From assembly GCA_019635285.1 (NCBI GenBank), contig JAHBZS010000037.1, positions 1 to 46,496 of the forward strand: a stretch of DNA of 46,496 bases, written 5' to 3'. A program made the translations under genes and the position numbers. Source of the DNA: Rubrivivax sp. Its GTDB lineage: Bacteria > Pseudomonadota > Gammaproteobacteria > Burkholderiales > Burkholderiaceae_C. Below the pieces are notes generated by a model that was not told the origin of the DNA, did not search any database, and saw only the letters and a list, made by a program, of their open reading frames with translations. How positions within the stretch are numbered: position 1 is the first letter of the stretch; each line of letters begins with the position of its first letter. This document shows positions 19,622 to 28,376 of the stretch, in pieces.

Positions 19622-20190
19622 CAGTCGGGCTGTCCAGGTGTCTTACGCAAGAGGCCTGCCAGACCGGCGAAGGCGTGCTGCGAGTCCCCCTCGGCGGGCC
19701 CGTCCAAATCGCCGGCCGACATCGGCAGCGGCTGCGGGCAGCGTTCGTGCCGCGGCACCAGCGGCAGCGCCAGGATCAGCTCGTCCTCGACCAGGTCATG
19801 CAGGTCCAGCGTCGCCGACAGGGCCAGCACGTCCTCTTCGCTGTCCTCGTCCAGCTGCTCGGCCAGCGCCTCGTCGCGCACGAAACGCAGCGTCGGCGAC
19901 ACGTGCAGCTCGACGGTCATCGGCTGCAGGCAGCGCTGGCAGGTCAGCTGCAAGGCCGTCTGCGCCTGCAGATGCAGGCGAATCTGGTCCTGGCCACCGC
20001 TGGGCGCGCGCCGTTCGCCGCGCGCCGACCACGCCACGGACTGTGCCGGACTGTCCGGCGTCAGCGGCAGCGCGTCCTGCAACAGCCGGCGCATGCCGGC
20101 CAGCGGCCATGCGCCCTCCAGGCGCCCGTCGCTCCGGGCGAAGGCCGCCACGTCCAGGCGGCGCGGATCGGGCGGTCGCGGCAGGCTCAT
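19621..20190 (-). CDS. YceD/DUF177 family protein
   Basis: 189 residues. The conserved core is LQLTCQRCLQPMTVELHV, with the two cysteines of the C-x-x-C motif, followed by an acidic stretch (EQLDEDSEEDVLAL) and LHDLVEDELILALPLVPRHE. YceD proteins are encoded just before rpmF in most bacteria and are linked to 23S rRNA or ribosome accumulation in plants and bacteria. The exact role here is not known. The start is ATG 20190, facing maf across 51 bp. Confidence 0.88.
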   Translation of the reverse strand: MSLPRPPDPRRLDVAAFARSDGRLEGAWPLAGMRRLLQDALPLTPDSPAQSVAWSARGERRAPSGGQDQIRLHLQAQTALQLTCQRCLQPMTVELHVSPTLRFVRDEALAEQLDEDSEEDVLALSATLDLHDLVEDELILALPLVPRHERCPQPLPMSAGDLDGPAEGDSQHAFAGLAGLLRKTPGQPD

Positions 20191-20241
20191 GGGCGCAGTG
20201 TAGCCACGGGCGGCCGCCCCCGCGGATGGGACAATCTGCCC

Positions 20242-20835
20242 ATGAAGACCGTAGCGCCACTGATCCTGGCATCGACCTCGGCGTACCGGCGCGAACTGCT
20301 GTCGCGCCTGCACCTGCCCTTCGAGGTGGTGGCACCCGGGGTCGACGAAAGCCCGGCCCCCGGCGAGACGCCCGAGGCGCTGGCCGGCCGGCTGGCGCTG
20401 GCCAAGGCACGTGCCGTGGCCTCGCGGCGGCCGGAGGCGGTGGTCATCGGCTCCGACCAGGTGGCCGACCTGGACGGCGAGGCGCTGGGCAAGCCCGGCA
20501 CGCATGCGCGCGCCGTGCAGCAGCTGCGTCGCATGCGTGGCCGCAAGGTGCTGTTCCATACCGCGCTGGCCGTGGTGCACGGCGATGCCGGCTTCGAGCG
20601 CGCGCTGACGAGCAGCGTCGCCGTCAGCTTTCGCGAGTTGACCGACGCCGAAATCGAGCACTACCTGCGCACCGAGCAACCCTACGACTGCGCCGGCAGC
20701 GCCAAGTGCGAAACCCTGGGCATCGCGCTGCTCAGCGCCATCGAATCCGACGACCCGACGACCTTGGTCGGGCTGCCGTTGATCCGCACCTGCGAGCTGC
20801 TGCGGCAAGCCGGCATCGACCCGCTGCAACCATGA
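20242..20835 (+). CDS. maf: Maf family nucleotide pyrophosphatase
   Basis: 197 residues. Maf proteins hydrolyse non-canonical or modified nucleoside triphosphates. LILASTSAYRRELLSRL (8-24) is the phosphate-binding start, and the acidic/lysine motifs VIGSDQVADL, GKPGTHARA and YDCAGSAKCE follow. The shape fits the YceF/m7GTP-type subgroup more than YhdE, a tentative call. The start is ATG 20242. Its stop overlaps the next ATG by 4 bp. Confidence 0.9.
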   Translation: MKTVAPLILASTSAYRRELLSRLHLPFEVVAPGVDESPAPGETPEALAGRLALAKARAVASRRPEAVVIGSDQVADLDGEALGKPGTHARAVQQLRRMRGRKVLFHTALAVVHGDAGFERALTSSVAVSFRELTDAEIEHYLRTEQPYDCAGSAKCETLGIALLSAIESDDPTTLVGLPLIRTCELLRQAGIDPLQP

Positions 20836-21587
20836 GCCCGGGCCGGCTGCTGCTGGTGCCGAACACGCTGGACCTGGGCGCGGCGCCGGTGGACCTGCAA
20901 CAGGTGCTGCCGCTGGGGGTGCTGCAATGCGCGGCCCGCCTGGGCCACTGGCTGGCCGAGGACGCACGCAGCACGCGCGCCTTCCTCAAGCGCGTGGATG
21001 CGGTGGTGCCGCTGCAGCAGCCTTTGCAGGCGATCGCCATCCGCGAGCTGCCGCGTCCCCCGAAGGGGCAGGTCGTCGCCGCCGAGCCCGACTGGCGCGA
21101 GCTGCTGGCGCCGGCGCGGGCCGGCCACGACCTCGGGCTGATCTCCGAAGCCGGGCTGCCCGCGGTCGCCGACCCCGGCGCCGCGGTGGTGGCGGCGGCG
21201 CACCGGCTGGCCATCCCGGTGGTGCCGCTGCCGGGCGCCAGCTCGCTGCTGCTGGCGCTGGCCGCCAGCGGGCTCAACGGCCAGAGCTTCGCCTTCGTCG
21301 GTTACCTGCCGCAGGAGGCGGCCGCGCGGCTGGCCCGCTTGAAGGAACTGCAGGCCGCGTCGCGGCGCGGCCGCCAGACGCAGTTGCTGATCGAAACGCC
21401 GTACCGCAACGCCGCGCTGCTCGGCGCGCTGCTCGAAGGCCTGGCGGACGACACCCGGCTGGCGGTGAGCTGCGGCCTGAGCCTGCCCGACGCCTGGAAC
21501 CGCAGCGACCGGGTGGCCGACTGGCGGCGCCGGCCGGTGCAGATGCCGGACCGCGTGCCGGCGGTGTTCGCCTTCCTGGCCGGCTGA
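20832..21587 (+). CDS. SAM-dependent methyltransferase, RsmI/tetrapyrrole methylase fold
   Basis: 251 residues. LGLISEAGLPAVADPGAAVV and VVPLPGASSLLLALAASGL are the SAM-binding signatures of the tetrapyrrole methylase superfamily to which the 16S rRNA 2'-O-methyltransferase RsmI belongs. FAFVGYLPQE and LIETPYRNAALL also match. The N-terminus (GRLLLVPNTLDLG) differs from the usual RsmI start, so it is probably the RsmI-like paralogue often found beside maf. It overlaps maf by 4 bp and converges on rhlE with a 9-bp gap. Confidence 0.85.
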   Translation: MSPGRLLLVPNTLDLGAAPVDLQQVLPLGVLQCAARLGHWLAEDARSTRAFLKRVDAVVPLQQPLQAIAIRELPRPPKGQVVAAEPDWRELLAPARAGHDLGLISEAGLPAVADPGAAVVAAAHRLAIPVVPLPGASSLLLALAASGLNGQSFAFVGYLPQEAAARLARLKELQAASRRGRQTQLLIETPYRNAALLGALLEGLADDTRLAVSCGLSLPDAWNRSDRVADWRRRPVQMPDRVPAVFAFLAG

Positions 21588-21596
21588 GCCCGTGCA

Positions 21597-23021
21597 TCAG
21601 CCGCCGAGCAGGGCGGCCGTCTTCTTCTTGCTGCGGATGTTCGGCGACACCGTGCGCGCCGTCGGCGCCGCCGCGGCCTTTGACGCCTCCCAGGCGGGCG
21701 CGCCCGAGCCCGAAGGTTCGTAGGGCTTGTCGAAGAACGGGTCGGTATTGCGCGGCACCGGCGGCTGCCAGGTCGGGCGGGTATCGGCGGAGCGGCCGTC
21801 GTCCTCTTCACGGCTGCGGCGCGGCGGCCGGCGCGGACGCTCGTCGTCCAGTTCGAAGGGCTCGATCTCGATCTTCTTCTTGATGAGCTTCTCGATGTCG
21901 CCCACCTGACGCAGGTCGTCGCGCGCCACCAAGGTCACCGCCAGGCCGGACGCGCCGGCGCGTCCGGTGCGGCCGATGCGGTGCACATAGTCCTCGGCGT
22001 TGAAGGGCACGTCGAAGTTGAAGACCGCCGGCAGGTCGGCGATGTCCAGCCCGCGCGCCGCCACGTCGGTGGCCACCAGCACCTCGACCTCGCCGCGCTT
22101 GAAGGCGTCCAGCGCCTTCAGCCGCTCGTCCTGCGACTTGTCGCCATGCAGCGCGGTGGTCTTCAGACCGTCGCGCTCGAAGGCGCGTGCCAGGCGCGCG
22201 CAGCCGAGCTTGCTGTTGACGAACACCAGCGCCTGCGACAACTCCCGCTGGCGCAGGATCTGCCGCACCACGCGGCGCTTGTCGTCGTCGGCCACGCTGT
22301 AGAAATGCTGCTCGACGGTGGCCGCGGTGGCGTTGGGCCGCGCCACCTCCACCGTCACCGGGTCCTGCAGGTAGCTCTGCGACAGCCGGCGGATCTCCGG
22401 CGAGAAGGTCGCCGAGAACAACAGGGTCTGCCGCTGCCGGGGCAGGTACGACAGGATGCGCTGCAAATCGGGCAGGAAGCCGATGTCGAGCATGCGGTCG
22501 GCTTCGTCCAGCACCACGTACTCGACCTGGTTGAGCACGCAGTTCTTGGCCTCGATGTGGTCGAGCAGGCGCCCCGGCGTGGCCACCAGGATCTCCACGC
22601 CGCCCTTCAGCTGCAGCGTCTGCGGCTTCATGTCGATGCCGCCGAAGACCACCGCGGTGCGCAGCTGGGTATGTTTGGCGTAGGCCAGCACGTTGGCCGC
22701 CACCTGGTCGGCCAGTTCACGCGTCGGCGCCAGCACCAGCGCACGCACCGGGTGCCTGGCAGGCGACATGCTGGCGTTCTCGTGGCGCAGCATCTTCTGC
22801 AGCAGCGGAATCGAGAACGCGGCCGTCTTGCCGGTGCCGGTCTGGGCGGCGCCCATCACGTCGCGGCCGGACAGCACGATCGGAATGGCCTTGGCCTGGA
22901 TGGGCGTCATCGACGCGTAGCCCTGGTCCGCCACGGCGCGCAGCAGCTTGGCATCGAGCGGAAGGGAGCTAAAGAGCGGGGCGACGGCGGCGGCGTCTGC
23001 CACTAGAGGTGTGTCATTCAT
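21597..23021 (-). CDS. rhlE: DEAD-box ATP-dependent RNA helicase, RhlE type
   Basis: 474 residues from ATG 23021. The motifs run in order: Q motif (YASMTPIQAKAIP), AQTGTGKTAAF, PTRELADQ, DEAD, SAT, VFVNSK, ATDVAARGLD and HRIGRTGRAG. The C-terminal ~90 residues are low-complexity and Arg/Pro/Ser-rich, as in RhlE proteins, which act on ribosome assembly and RNA turnover. An ATG seven codons upstream (23042) is in frame but lacks support. Confidence 0.93.
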   Translation of the reverse strand: MNDTPLVADAAAVAPLFSSLPLDAKLLRAVADQGYASMTPIQAKAIPIVLSGRDVMGAAQTGTGKTAAFSIPLLQKMLRHENASMSPARHPVRALVLAPTRELADQVAANVLAYAKHTQLRTAVVFGGIDMKPQTLQLKGGVEILVATPGRLLDHIEAKNCVLNQVEYVVLDEADRMLDIGFLPDLQRILSYLPRQRQTLLFSATFSPEIRRLSQSYLQDPVTVEVARPNATAATVEQHFYSVADDDKRRVVRQILRQRELSQALVFVNSKLGCARLARAFERDGLKTTALHGDKSQDERLKALDAFKRGEVEVLVATDVAARGLDIADLPAVFNFDVPFNAEDYVHRIGRTGRAGASGLAVTLVARDDLRQVGDIEKLIKKKIEIEPFELDDERPRRPPRRSREEDDGRSADTRPTWQPPVPRNTDPFFDKPYEPSGSGAPAWEASKAAAAPTARTVSPNIRSKKKTAALLGG

Positions 23022-23049
23022 GCAACGGGGATTATCCCCCATGCCCGGC

Positions 23050-24141
23050 TCAGCGCCTAAACACCAGCCAGCGCGGGGAGCGGAAGCGCACGATGCGCCA
23101 GTACAGCGCCACGTAGCTGATGCCGAACACGACGATCAGTACCGACAGCACGGCCGTGTTGTCCCAGAACAGCACCGACGGGATCGCCGCCAACATGCAC
23201 AGCAGCCACAGGTACGGCGAAGTCATCGAGTTGCGCCGCGTCAGCGCCTTGGCGCTGCGGTTGCCCACCGCCCAGCGCATGACGCGGCGGTAGATCAGCG
23301 AATGCAGATGGATGCCGTCGGGCATGCTCGGCGGCATGGCGCGCAGGAAACGCCGCCGGTAGATGGAGAACACCGTCTCGAACACCGGGTAGATGCACAG
23401 CAGCAGCGGGAACATCGGCGAGACGGTCGGGTTGCGGTGCAGCAGCAGGATCGCCACCTCGGCCAAGTAGAAGCCCATGAAGTACGCGCCGCCGTCGCCC
23501 AGGAAGATCAGCCCCGCCGGGAAGTTCCAGACGAAGAAGCCGAGCAGCGCGCCGACGCCGGCCAGCGCCAGCCAGCCGACCAGCAGGTCGTCCACCTGGA
23601 AGCCGACGTAGGCCAGGCACAGAAGGATGAGCACGCAGCACATCGACGCCAGTCCGTTGAAGCCGTCGATGATGTTGACGGAATTGGCCACGCCGGCGAC
23701 GGCGAAGACCGTCACCAGCGCCGCGCCCACCGGGAACGAGACCACCCAGTCCAGGCCGGGGATGGCCGTGCGGCGGATCGCCGAATCCAGCAGCCAGACG
23801 GCCAGCAACGCCGACAGCGCCGTGGCCAGCAGGCGCCGCGACGGGCTGACCCGCTTGGTCAGGTCTTCGGCCAGGCCGGCCAGCAGCGCCGGCAGGCCAC
23901 ACAGCAGCAGCAGCAGCGCCTGCTCGCCATAGCGCGCGTCGCGCGACCACAGCACCAGCGCGCCGGCCAGCGCGCCGGCCAGGATGCCCAACCCGCCGAT
24001 GCGCGGCACCGGCAGCGCATGAAACTTCTGCGGCCCGGACAGATCGTGGTCGTGCGACAGGTGCGCGTGCGCCTTGGCCGAACGTACGGTGACCAGCGTG
24101 ACGATGAGTGACACCGCGAAGGCCACGATCAGGATCAGCAT
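23050..24141 (-). CDS. WecA/MraY-family undecaprenyl-phosphate sugar-1-phosphate transferase
   Basis: 363 residues with about ten hydrophobic segments. It transfers a sugar-1-phosphate from UDP-sugar to undecaprenyl phosphate, the first step of lipid-linked glycan synthesis. Family marks are FHALPVPRIGGLGI (~40-53), VNIIDGFNGLASM (~155-167), FLGDGGAYFMGF (~203-214) and the late HLHSLIYRR. The usual Asp-Asp of the cytoplasmic loop is Glu-Asp here (GLAEDLTKR). It starts at ATG 24141, divergent from the export gene, and probably initiates the polymer made by the cluster. The specific sugar cannot be read from sequence. Confidence 0.88.
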   Translation of the reverse strand: MLILIVAFAVSLIVTLVTVRSAKAHAHLSHDHDLSGPQKFHALPVPRIGGLGILAGALAGALVLWSRDARYGEQALLLLLCGLPALLAGLAEDLTKRVSPSRRLLATALSALLAVWLLDSAIRRTAIPGLDWVVSFPVGAALVTVFAVAGVANSVNIIDGFNGLASMCCVLILLCLAYVGFQVDDLLVGWLALAGVGALLGFFVWNFPAGLIFLGDGGAYFMGFYLAEVAILLLHRNPTVSPMFPLLLCIYPVFETVFSIYRRRFLRAMPPSMPDGIHLHSLIYRRVMRWAVGNRSAKALTRRNSMTSPYLWLLCMLAAIPSVLFWDNTAVLSVLIVVFGISYVALYWRIVRFRSPRWLVFRR

Positions 24142-24265
24142 TTGCGCAGATTCTATCGAGCGGGCAGTCGCTAGAATGCGCGCCTTTCGGTCGGTGGAGG
24201 GGCGTGCAGGCCGCGCCGAATCACGCCACCGCATCCCGTCAGGCTTCCTCCAGAGGCCACCGCGC
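24142..24265. promoter_or_regulatory. Divergent control region between the initiating transferase and the export gene
   Basis: The 124-bp gap holds an inverted pair of -10-like boxes: ATTCTA at 24150-24155 (TAGAAT on the minus strand) and TAGAAT at 24172-24177 on the plus strand, 16 bp apart. Neither has a clear -35. The plus-strand box would give a leader of about 80 nt before the export gene. The first would place transcription within a few bases of the transferase ATG. Confidence 0.35.
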
Positions 24266-26278
24266 ATGCATTCAGTTCGAACCCCTTTGGCACACTTCGG
24301 CCCACCGGCCCGGCCCGGGCGCACCTGGCTCGGCGCCGTGCTGCTGCTGCTCGCGCTGCTCGGCGCCGGCGCGGCGCACGGCCAGACCCAGCTCCAGCTG
24401 CAGGACCCCGACCCGATCGAGCGCGACCGCAGCAGCGCGCCCGCGGACAATTCGCTCAACCGCAGCAACGCGGTGGACACCACGTCGCCGCGCCAGTTGC
24501 GCGCCCCGGGCGAAAACCGCAACCCGTCACAGGATCCGCGCTTGAAGCGCGATGCGCGCACGCTTGAGCGCGACTTGAAGCGCGTGGAACGGCCGCCGAC
24601 GCCACCCAGCGAGTTCGAGATCTACGTCAACCGGCTCGCCTTCCCGTCCGTCGATTTCCGCAACGGCGATGTGCTGCCGATCCGCCGCCTGGGTTCGAAC
24701 CTGGTGGACGACACGGCGACGACGACGCAGGAGCGCGAGGTCGTCGACTTCAGCCCGCTGGTGCCGCCGGACTATGTGATCTCTCCGGGCGATGAACTGG
24801 TGCTCGCGGTGTGGGGGTCGGTGGACGCCGAGCTGCGCCTGATCGTCGACCGCTCGGGCCGCATCACCGTGCCGCGCGTCGGCTCGATCATGGTCTCCGG
24901 CGTGCGCTATGCGGACCTGCCGGAAACGCTGCGCTCGCGCATCGCCCAGACCTTCAGGAACTTCCAGCTGAGCGTGTCGCTGGGGCAGTTGCGCGCGGTG
25001 CGCGTCTTCGTCACCGGCTTCGTCGCCCGCCCGGGCGCCTACACGGTCACCGCGCTGTCGGGCGCCGCCAGCGCGCTGGTCAATGCCGGCGGGCCGTCGG
25101 CGTCGGGAAGCTTCCGCGACATCCAGATCCGGCGCGGCGGCAAGGTCGTCTCGAAACTCGATTTCTATGACCTGCTGCTCAGCGGCAATCGCGGCGCCGA
25201 CCTGCTGGTGCAGGCCGACGACGTGATCCACGTCGGGCCGATCGGCCCGCAGGTGGCGATGATCGGCAGCGTCAACCGGGCGGCGATCTTCGAGCTCAAG
25301 CCCGGCGAGACCATGGCCGATGCGCTGCGCATGGCCGGCGGCTTCTCGGCCGTGGCCGACACCAGCCGGCTGGTCATGGAGCGCGTCGACGAGCGCGCCA
25401 CCCTGCGCGCCGTGCAGATCGACGTGGCCCGCGCCGACAAGACCGAGCTGCGCAGCGGCGACGTGCTGCGCGCGTTCAATGCGGTCACGCTGGCCACCTC
25501 GCAGCAGCGCCAGAACAAGCGCGTGCGGGTCGAAGGCGAGGTGCTGCGGCCGGGCGACTACCTGATGCCGGCGGAAAGCACGCTCGCCGACGCACTGCAG
25601 GCCGCGGGCGGGCTGACCCAGGCCGCCTACGTGTTCGGCACCGACTTCACGCGCGAGAGCGTGCGCGTGGCGCAGCAGGAGAACTACGAGCGCGCCTTGC
25701 GCAACCTGGAGACCGAGATCTCCCTGGCCACGTCCACGCAGCGCATCACCAGCGCCGACGAGGCGGCCGCGCAGTCGGGGCGCGCCGCCGCCACGACGCG
25801 GCTGATCGAGAAGCTGCGCCTGATCAAGCCGACGGGCCGCGTCGTGCTGCAGATGCCGCCGGACAGCCGCGAACTGCCCAAGCTGATGCTCGAGGACGGC
25901 GACCGCCTGTTCGTGCCGTCGGTGCCGAGCAGCGTCGGCGTCTTCGGCAGCGTGTTCAACGCCGGCAGCTACCTGCGCGAAGACGGGCGCAGCCTGGCCG
26001 ACTACCTGCGGCAGGCCGGCGGCCCGACGCGCGGCGCCGATGCCGGCAGCACCTTCGTGCTGCGCGCCAACGGCACGGTGGTCAGCAACCTGCAGGAATC
26101 GGGCTGGGGCAGCGGCCTGCGCGGCAGCTTCGAGCGCCTGCCGGCGCTGCCCGGCGACACGCTGTTCGTGCCCGAGCAGCTGGACAAGACCACCTTCGTG
26201 CAACACGCCAAGGACTGGACGCAGATCCTGGCGCAGTTCGCGCTGGGCGTGGCGGCGTTCGTCACCCTGACCAACTGA
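24266..26278 (+). CDS. Wza-like polysaccharide export protein with repeated SLBB domains
   Basis: 670 residues. Signal peptide with core WLGAVLLLLALLGAGAA, likely cut before QTQLQL at ~40. A Pro/Arg-rich linker leads into the polysaccharide export domain (YVISPGDELVLAVWG, ~170-185), then several SLBB segments (VFVTGFVARPGAYTV, AMIGSVNRAAIFELKPGET, VRVEGEVLRPGDYLM, GVFGSVFNAGSYLRED). It ends in a hydrophobic C-terminal stretch (FALGVAAFVTL). Family members form the outer-membrane channel for Wzx/Wzy-made polymers. There is no lipobox cysteine, unlike E. coli Wza. The start is ATG 24266. It is followed by wzz after 2 bp. Confidence 0.88.
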   Translation: MHSVRTPLAHFGPPARPGRTWLGAVLLLLALLGAGAAHGQTQLQLQDPDPIERDRSSAPADNSLNRSNAVDTTSPRQLRAPGENRNPSQDPRLKRDARTLERDLKRVERPPTPPSEFEIYVNRLAFPSVDFRNGDVLPIRRLGSNLVDDTATTTQEREVVDFSPLVPPDYVISPGDELVLAVWGSVDAELRLIVDRSGRITVPRVGSIMVSGVRYADLPETLRSRIAQTFRNFQLSVSLGQLRAVRVFVTGFVARPGAYTVTALSGAASALVNAGGPSASGSFRDIQIRRGGKVVSKLDFYDLLLSGNRGADLLVQADDVIHVGPIGPQVAMIGSVNRAAIFELKPGETMADALRMAGGFSAVADTSRLVMERVDERATLRAVQIDVARADKTELRSGDVLRAFNAVTLATSQQRQNKRVRVEGEVLRPGDYLMPAESTLADALQAAGGLTQAAYVFGTDFTRESVRVAQQENYERALRNLETEISLATSTQRITSADEAAAQSGRAAATTRLIEKLRLIKPTGRVVLQMPPDSRELPKLMLEDGDRLFVPSVPSSVGVFGSVFNAGSYLREDGRSLADYLRQAGGPTRGADAGSTFVLRANGTVVSNLQESGWGSGLRGSFERLPALPGDTLFVPEQLDKTTFVQHAKDWTQILAQFALGVAAFVTLTN

Positions 26279-26280
26279 CG

Positions 26281-27447
26281 ATGACCGAGCACACGACCCC
26301 GGGCGCGCCCGTCGACGACGAGGCCGACGACACGGTGAGCCTGCTCGAGCTGGCGATTCCGCTGGCCGAGCACTGGAAGCTGTGGATCCTGGGCTCGCTG
26401 GCCATCGGCCTGGCGGCGCTGGGCATCGCCTTCCTGATGACGCCGATCTACACGGCACGCACGAGCTTCCTGCCGCCGCAGCAGCAACAAAGTGGGCTGG
26501 CGTCGGCGCTGGCGTCGCTGGGCGGGCTGGCCGGCCTGGCGGGCGCGGCATCCGCGATCAAGAGTCCGGCCGACCAGTACGTGGCGCTGATGCAGAGCGT
26601 CTCCGCCACGGACCACCTGATCGACCGCTTCGATCTGGTCAAGCTGTACGAGTCGAAGTACCGCTTCGAGGCGCGGCGTGCACTGGAGGAGCACACGCGG
26701 ATCACCGTCGGAAAAAAGGACGGGCTGATCAGCGTGGAGGTCGACGACAAGAGCCCGCAGCGCGCGGCCGACATGGCCAATGCCTATGTCGACGAACTGC
26801 GCCGCCTGACCTCCGTGCTGGCCGTAAGCGAGGCGCAGCAGCGCCGCGTGTTCTTCGAGAAGGAGCTGAAGGAGGCACGCGACCAGCTGGCCAAGGCCCA
26901 GCAGGCGCTGCAGGCCAGCGGCTTCAATATCGGCGCGCTGCGTGCCGAGCCCAAGGCGGCGGCCGAGAGCTATGCGCGGCTGCGCGCGGAGATCACCGCC
27001 ACCGAGGTGCGCCTGCAAGTGCTGCGCGGGTCGCTGGCCGACAGCGCGCCCGAGGTGCAGCGCGAGCTGACGCAACTCACCGCCCTGCGCGGACAGCTCG
27101 CACGCCTGGAACAGGCCGGCGACGCGAATGTCGGCCCGGACTACGTCACGAAGTACCGCGAGTACAAGTACCGCGAGGCACTGTTCGAGCTGTTCGCCAA
27201 ACAGTACGAGATCGCTCGCGTCGACGAAGCACGCGAAGGCGCGCTGATCCAGGTGGTGGACCCCGCCGTGCCGCCCGAATACAAGAGCAAGCCCAAGCGG
27301 GCTTTCATCGCCGTCGGTGCCACGGTGCTGAGCTTGCTGTTGCTGGGCGTGTTCATCGTCGCCCGCCACTTCTGGCGCGAGTCTGCGTCCAACCCCCACA
27401 GCGCTGAGAAGATCCAGCGGTTTCGCGCCGCATTCGGCCGGCGCTAA
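26281..27447 (+). CDS. wzz: Wzz-type chain-length determinant protein
   Basis: 388 residues. Two transmembrane segments flank a long periplasmic, partly coiled-coil domain: WILGSLAIGLAALGIAFLM (~35-53) and AFIAVGATVLSLLLLGVFIVA (~341-361). YTARTSFLPPQ after the first helix and PPEYKSKPKR before the second are the Wzz signatures. It sets the length of the polymer made by Wzy. It has no C-terminal tyrosine kinase domain, so it is a Wzz rather than Wzc protein. It begins 2 bp after the export gene. Confidence 0.9.
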   Translation: MTEHTTPGAPVDDEADDTVSLLELAIPLAEHWKLWILGSLAIGLAALGIAFLMTPIYTARTSFLPPQQQQSGLASALASLGGLAGLAGAASAIKSPADQYVALMQSVSATDHLIDRFDLVKLYESKYRFEARRALEEHTRITVGKKDGLISVEVDDKSPQRAADMANAYVDELRRLTSVLAVSEAQQRRVFFEKELKEARDQLAKAQQALQASGFNIGALRAEPKAAAESYARLRAEITATEVRLQVLRGSLADSAPEVQRELTQLTALRGQLARLEQAGDANVGPDYVTKYREYKYREALFELFAKQYEIARVDEAREGALIQVVDPAVPPEYKSKPKRAFIAVGATVLSLLLLGVFIVARHFWRESASNPHSAEKIQRFRAAFGRR

Positions 27448-27461
27448 GCCGGTCGTCGCCG

Positions 27462-28376
27462 ATGAAGATCCTGCTGCTCGGCGCGGACGGCCAGGTCGGC
27501 TGGGAGCTGCAACGCTCGCTGGCGCCGATGGGCGAGGTGGTGGCACTGGATGGTCCCCGCTCCCGTTCACCGCGCGCCGACTTCACCCGACCCGAAGCGC
27601 TGGCTGCGACGGTGCGCGCGGTGGCCCCGGCAGTCATCGTCAATGCGGCCGCACACACCGCGGTCGACCGTGCGGAGAGCGAGCCCGAGCTGGCTCGCAC
27701 GGTCAATGCCACGGCACCGGCCGTGCTCGCACGTGAGGCCGCCACGCTCGGTGCCTGGTTGGTGCACTACAGCACCGACTATGTGTTCGACGGCAGCGGG
27801 CAGTTCCCGTGGGACGAAAGCGCCCAACCCCGGCCGCTCAATGTCCACGGCCGGACGAAGCTCGAAGGGGAACAGGCCATCCGTGCCAGCGGCTGCATGC
27901 ACCTGATCCTGCGCACCAGCTGGGTCTACGCGGCGCGTGGCGACAACTTCGTGCGCACCATGCTGCGTCTGGCGGCGACCCGGCGCCGCCTGGAGGTGGT
28001 CGACGACCAGATCGGCGCACCGACCGGAGCCGAACTGCTCGCCGACGTGACGACGCACGCCATACGCCATGCGCGTTGCGACCCGGCGCTGTCCGGCACC
28101 TACCACGCCGCCGCAAGCGGCGAATCCAGCCGGCACGGCTACGCGCGGCATGTCATCGAGTTCGCGCGCGCGCTCGGGCATACGTTGCAGATGCCGCCCG
28201 ACGGCATCGCGGCCGTATCGAGCAGCCGCTTCGCCACCCCAGCGAGGCGACCGCTGAACTCGCGGCTGGATACACGCAAGCTCCGGCAGTCCTTCGGCCT
28301 GCACCTGCCACGCTGGCAAGCCGGCGTCGAGCGCATGCTGCAAGAGGTGACCCAGGCGTCGCCGAATTCCCGATGA
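27462..28376 (+). CDS. rfbD: dTDP-4-dehydrorhamnose reductase family protein, catalytic Tyr replaced by His
   Basis: 304 residues, normal length for RmlD/RfbD, which reduces dTDP-4-keto-L-rhamnose to dTDP-L-rhamnose. The nucleotide-binding start LLLGADGQVGWEL (4-16), NAAAHTAVDRAE (61-72), YSTDYVFDG (103-111) and RTSWVYA are intact. In the expected Y-G-x-T-K motif the tyrosine is His129 (VHGRTKLEGE, codon CAC at 27846-27848), while Lys133 is kept. This may reduce or abolish activity. It overlaps rfbC by 4 bp. rfbA and rfbB are not in the window. Confidence 0.85.
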   Translation: MKILLLGADGQVGWELQRSLAPMGEVVALDGPRSRSPRADFTRPEALAATVRAVAPAVIVNAAAHTAVDRAESEPELARTVNATAPAVLAREAATLGAWLVHYSTDYVFDGSGQFPWDESAQPRPLNVHGRTKLEGEQAIRASGCMHLILRTSWVYAARGDNFVRTMLRLAATRRRLEVVDDQIGAPTGAELLADVTTHAIRHARCDPALSGTYHAAASGESSRHGYARHVIEFARALGHTLQMPPDGIAAVSSSRFATPARRPLNSRLDTRKLRQSFGLHLPRWQAGVERMLQEVTQASPNSR

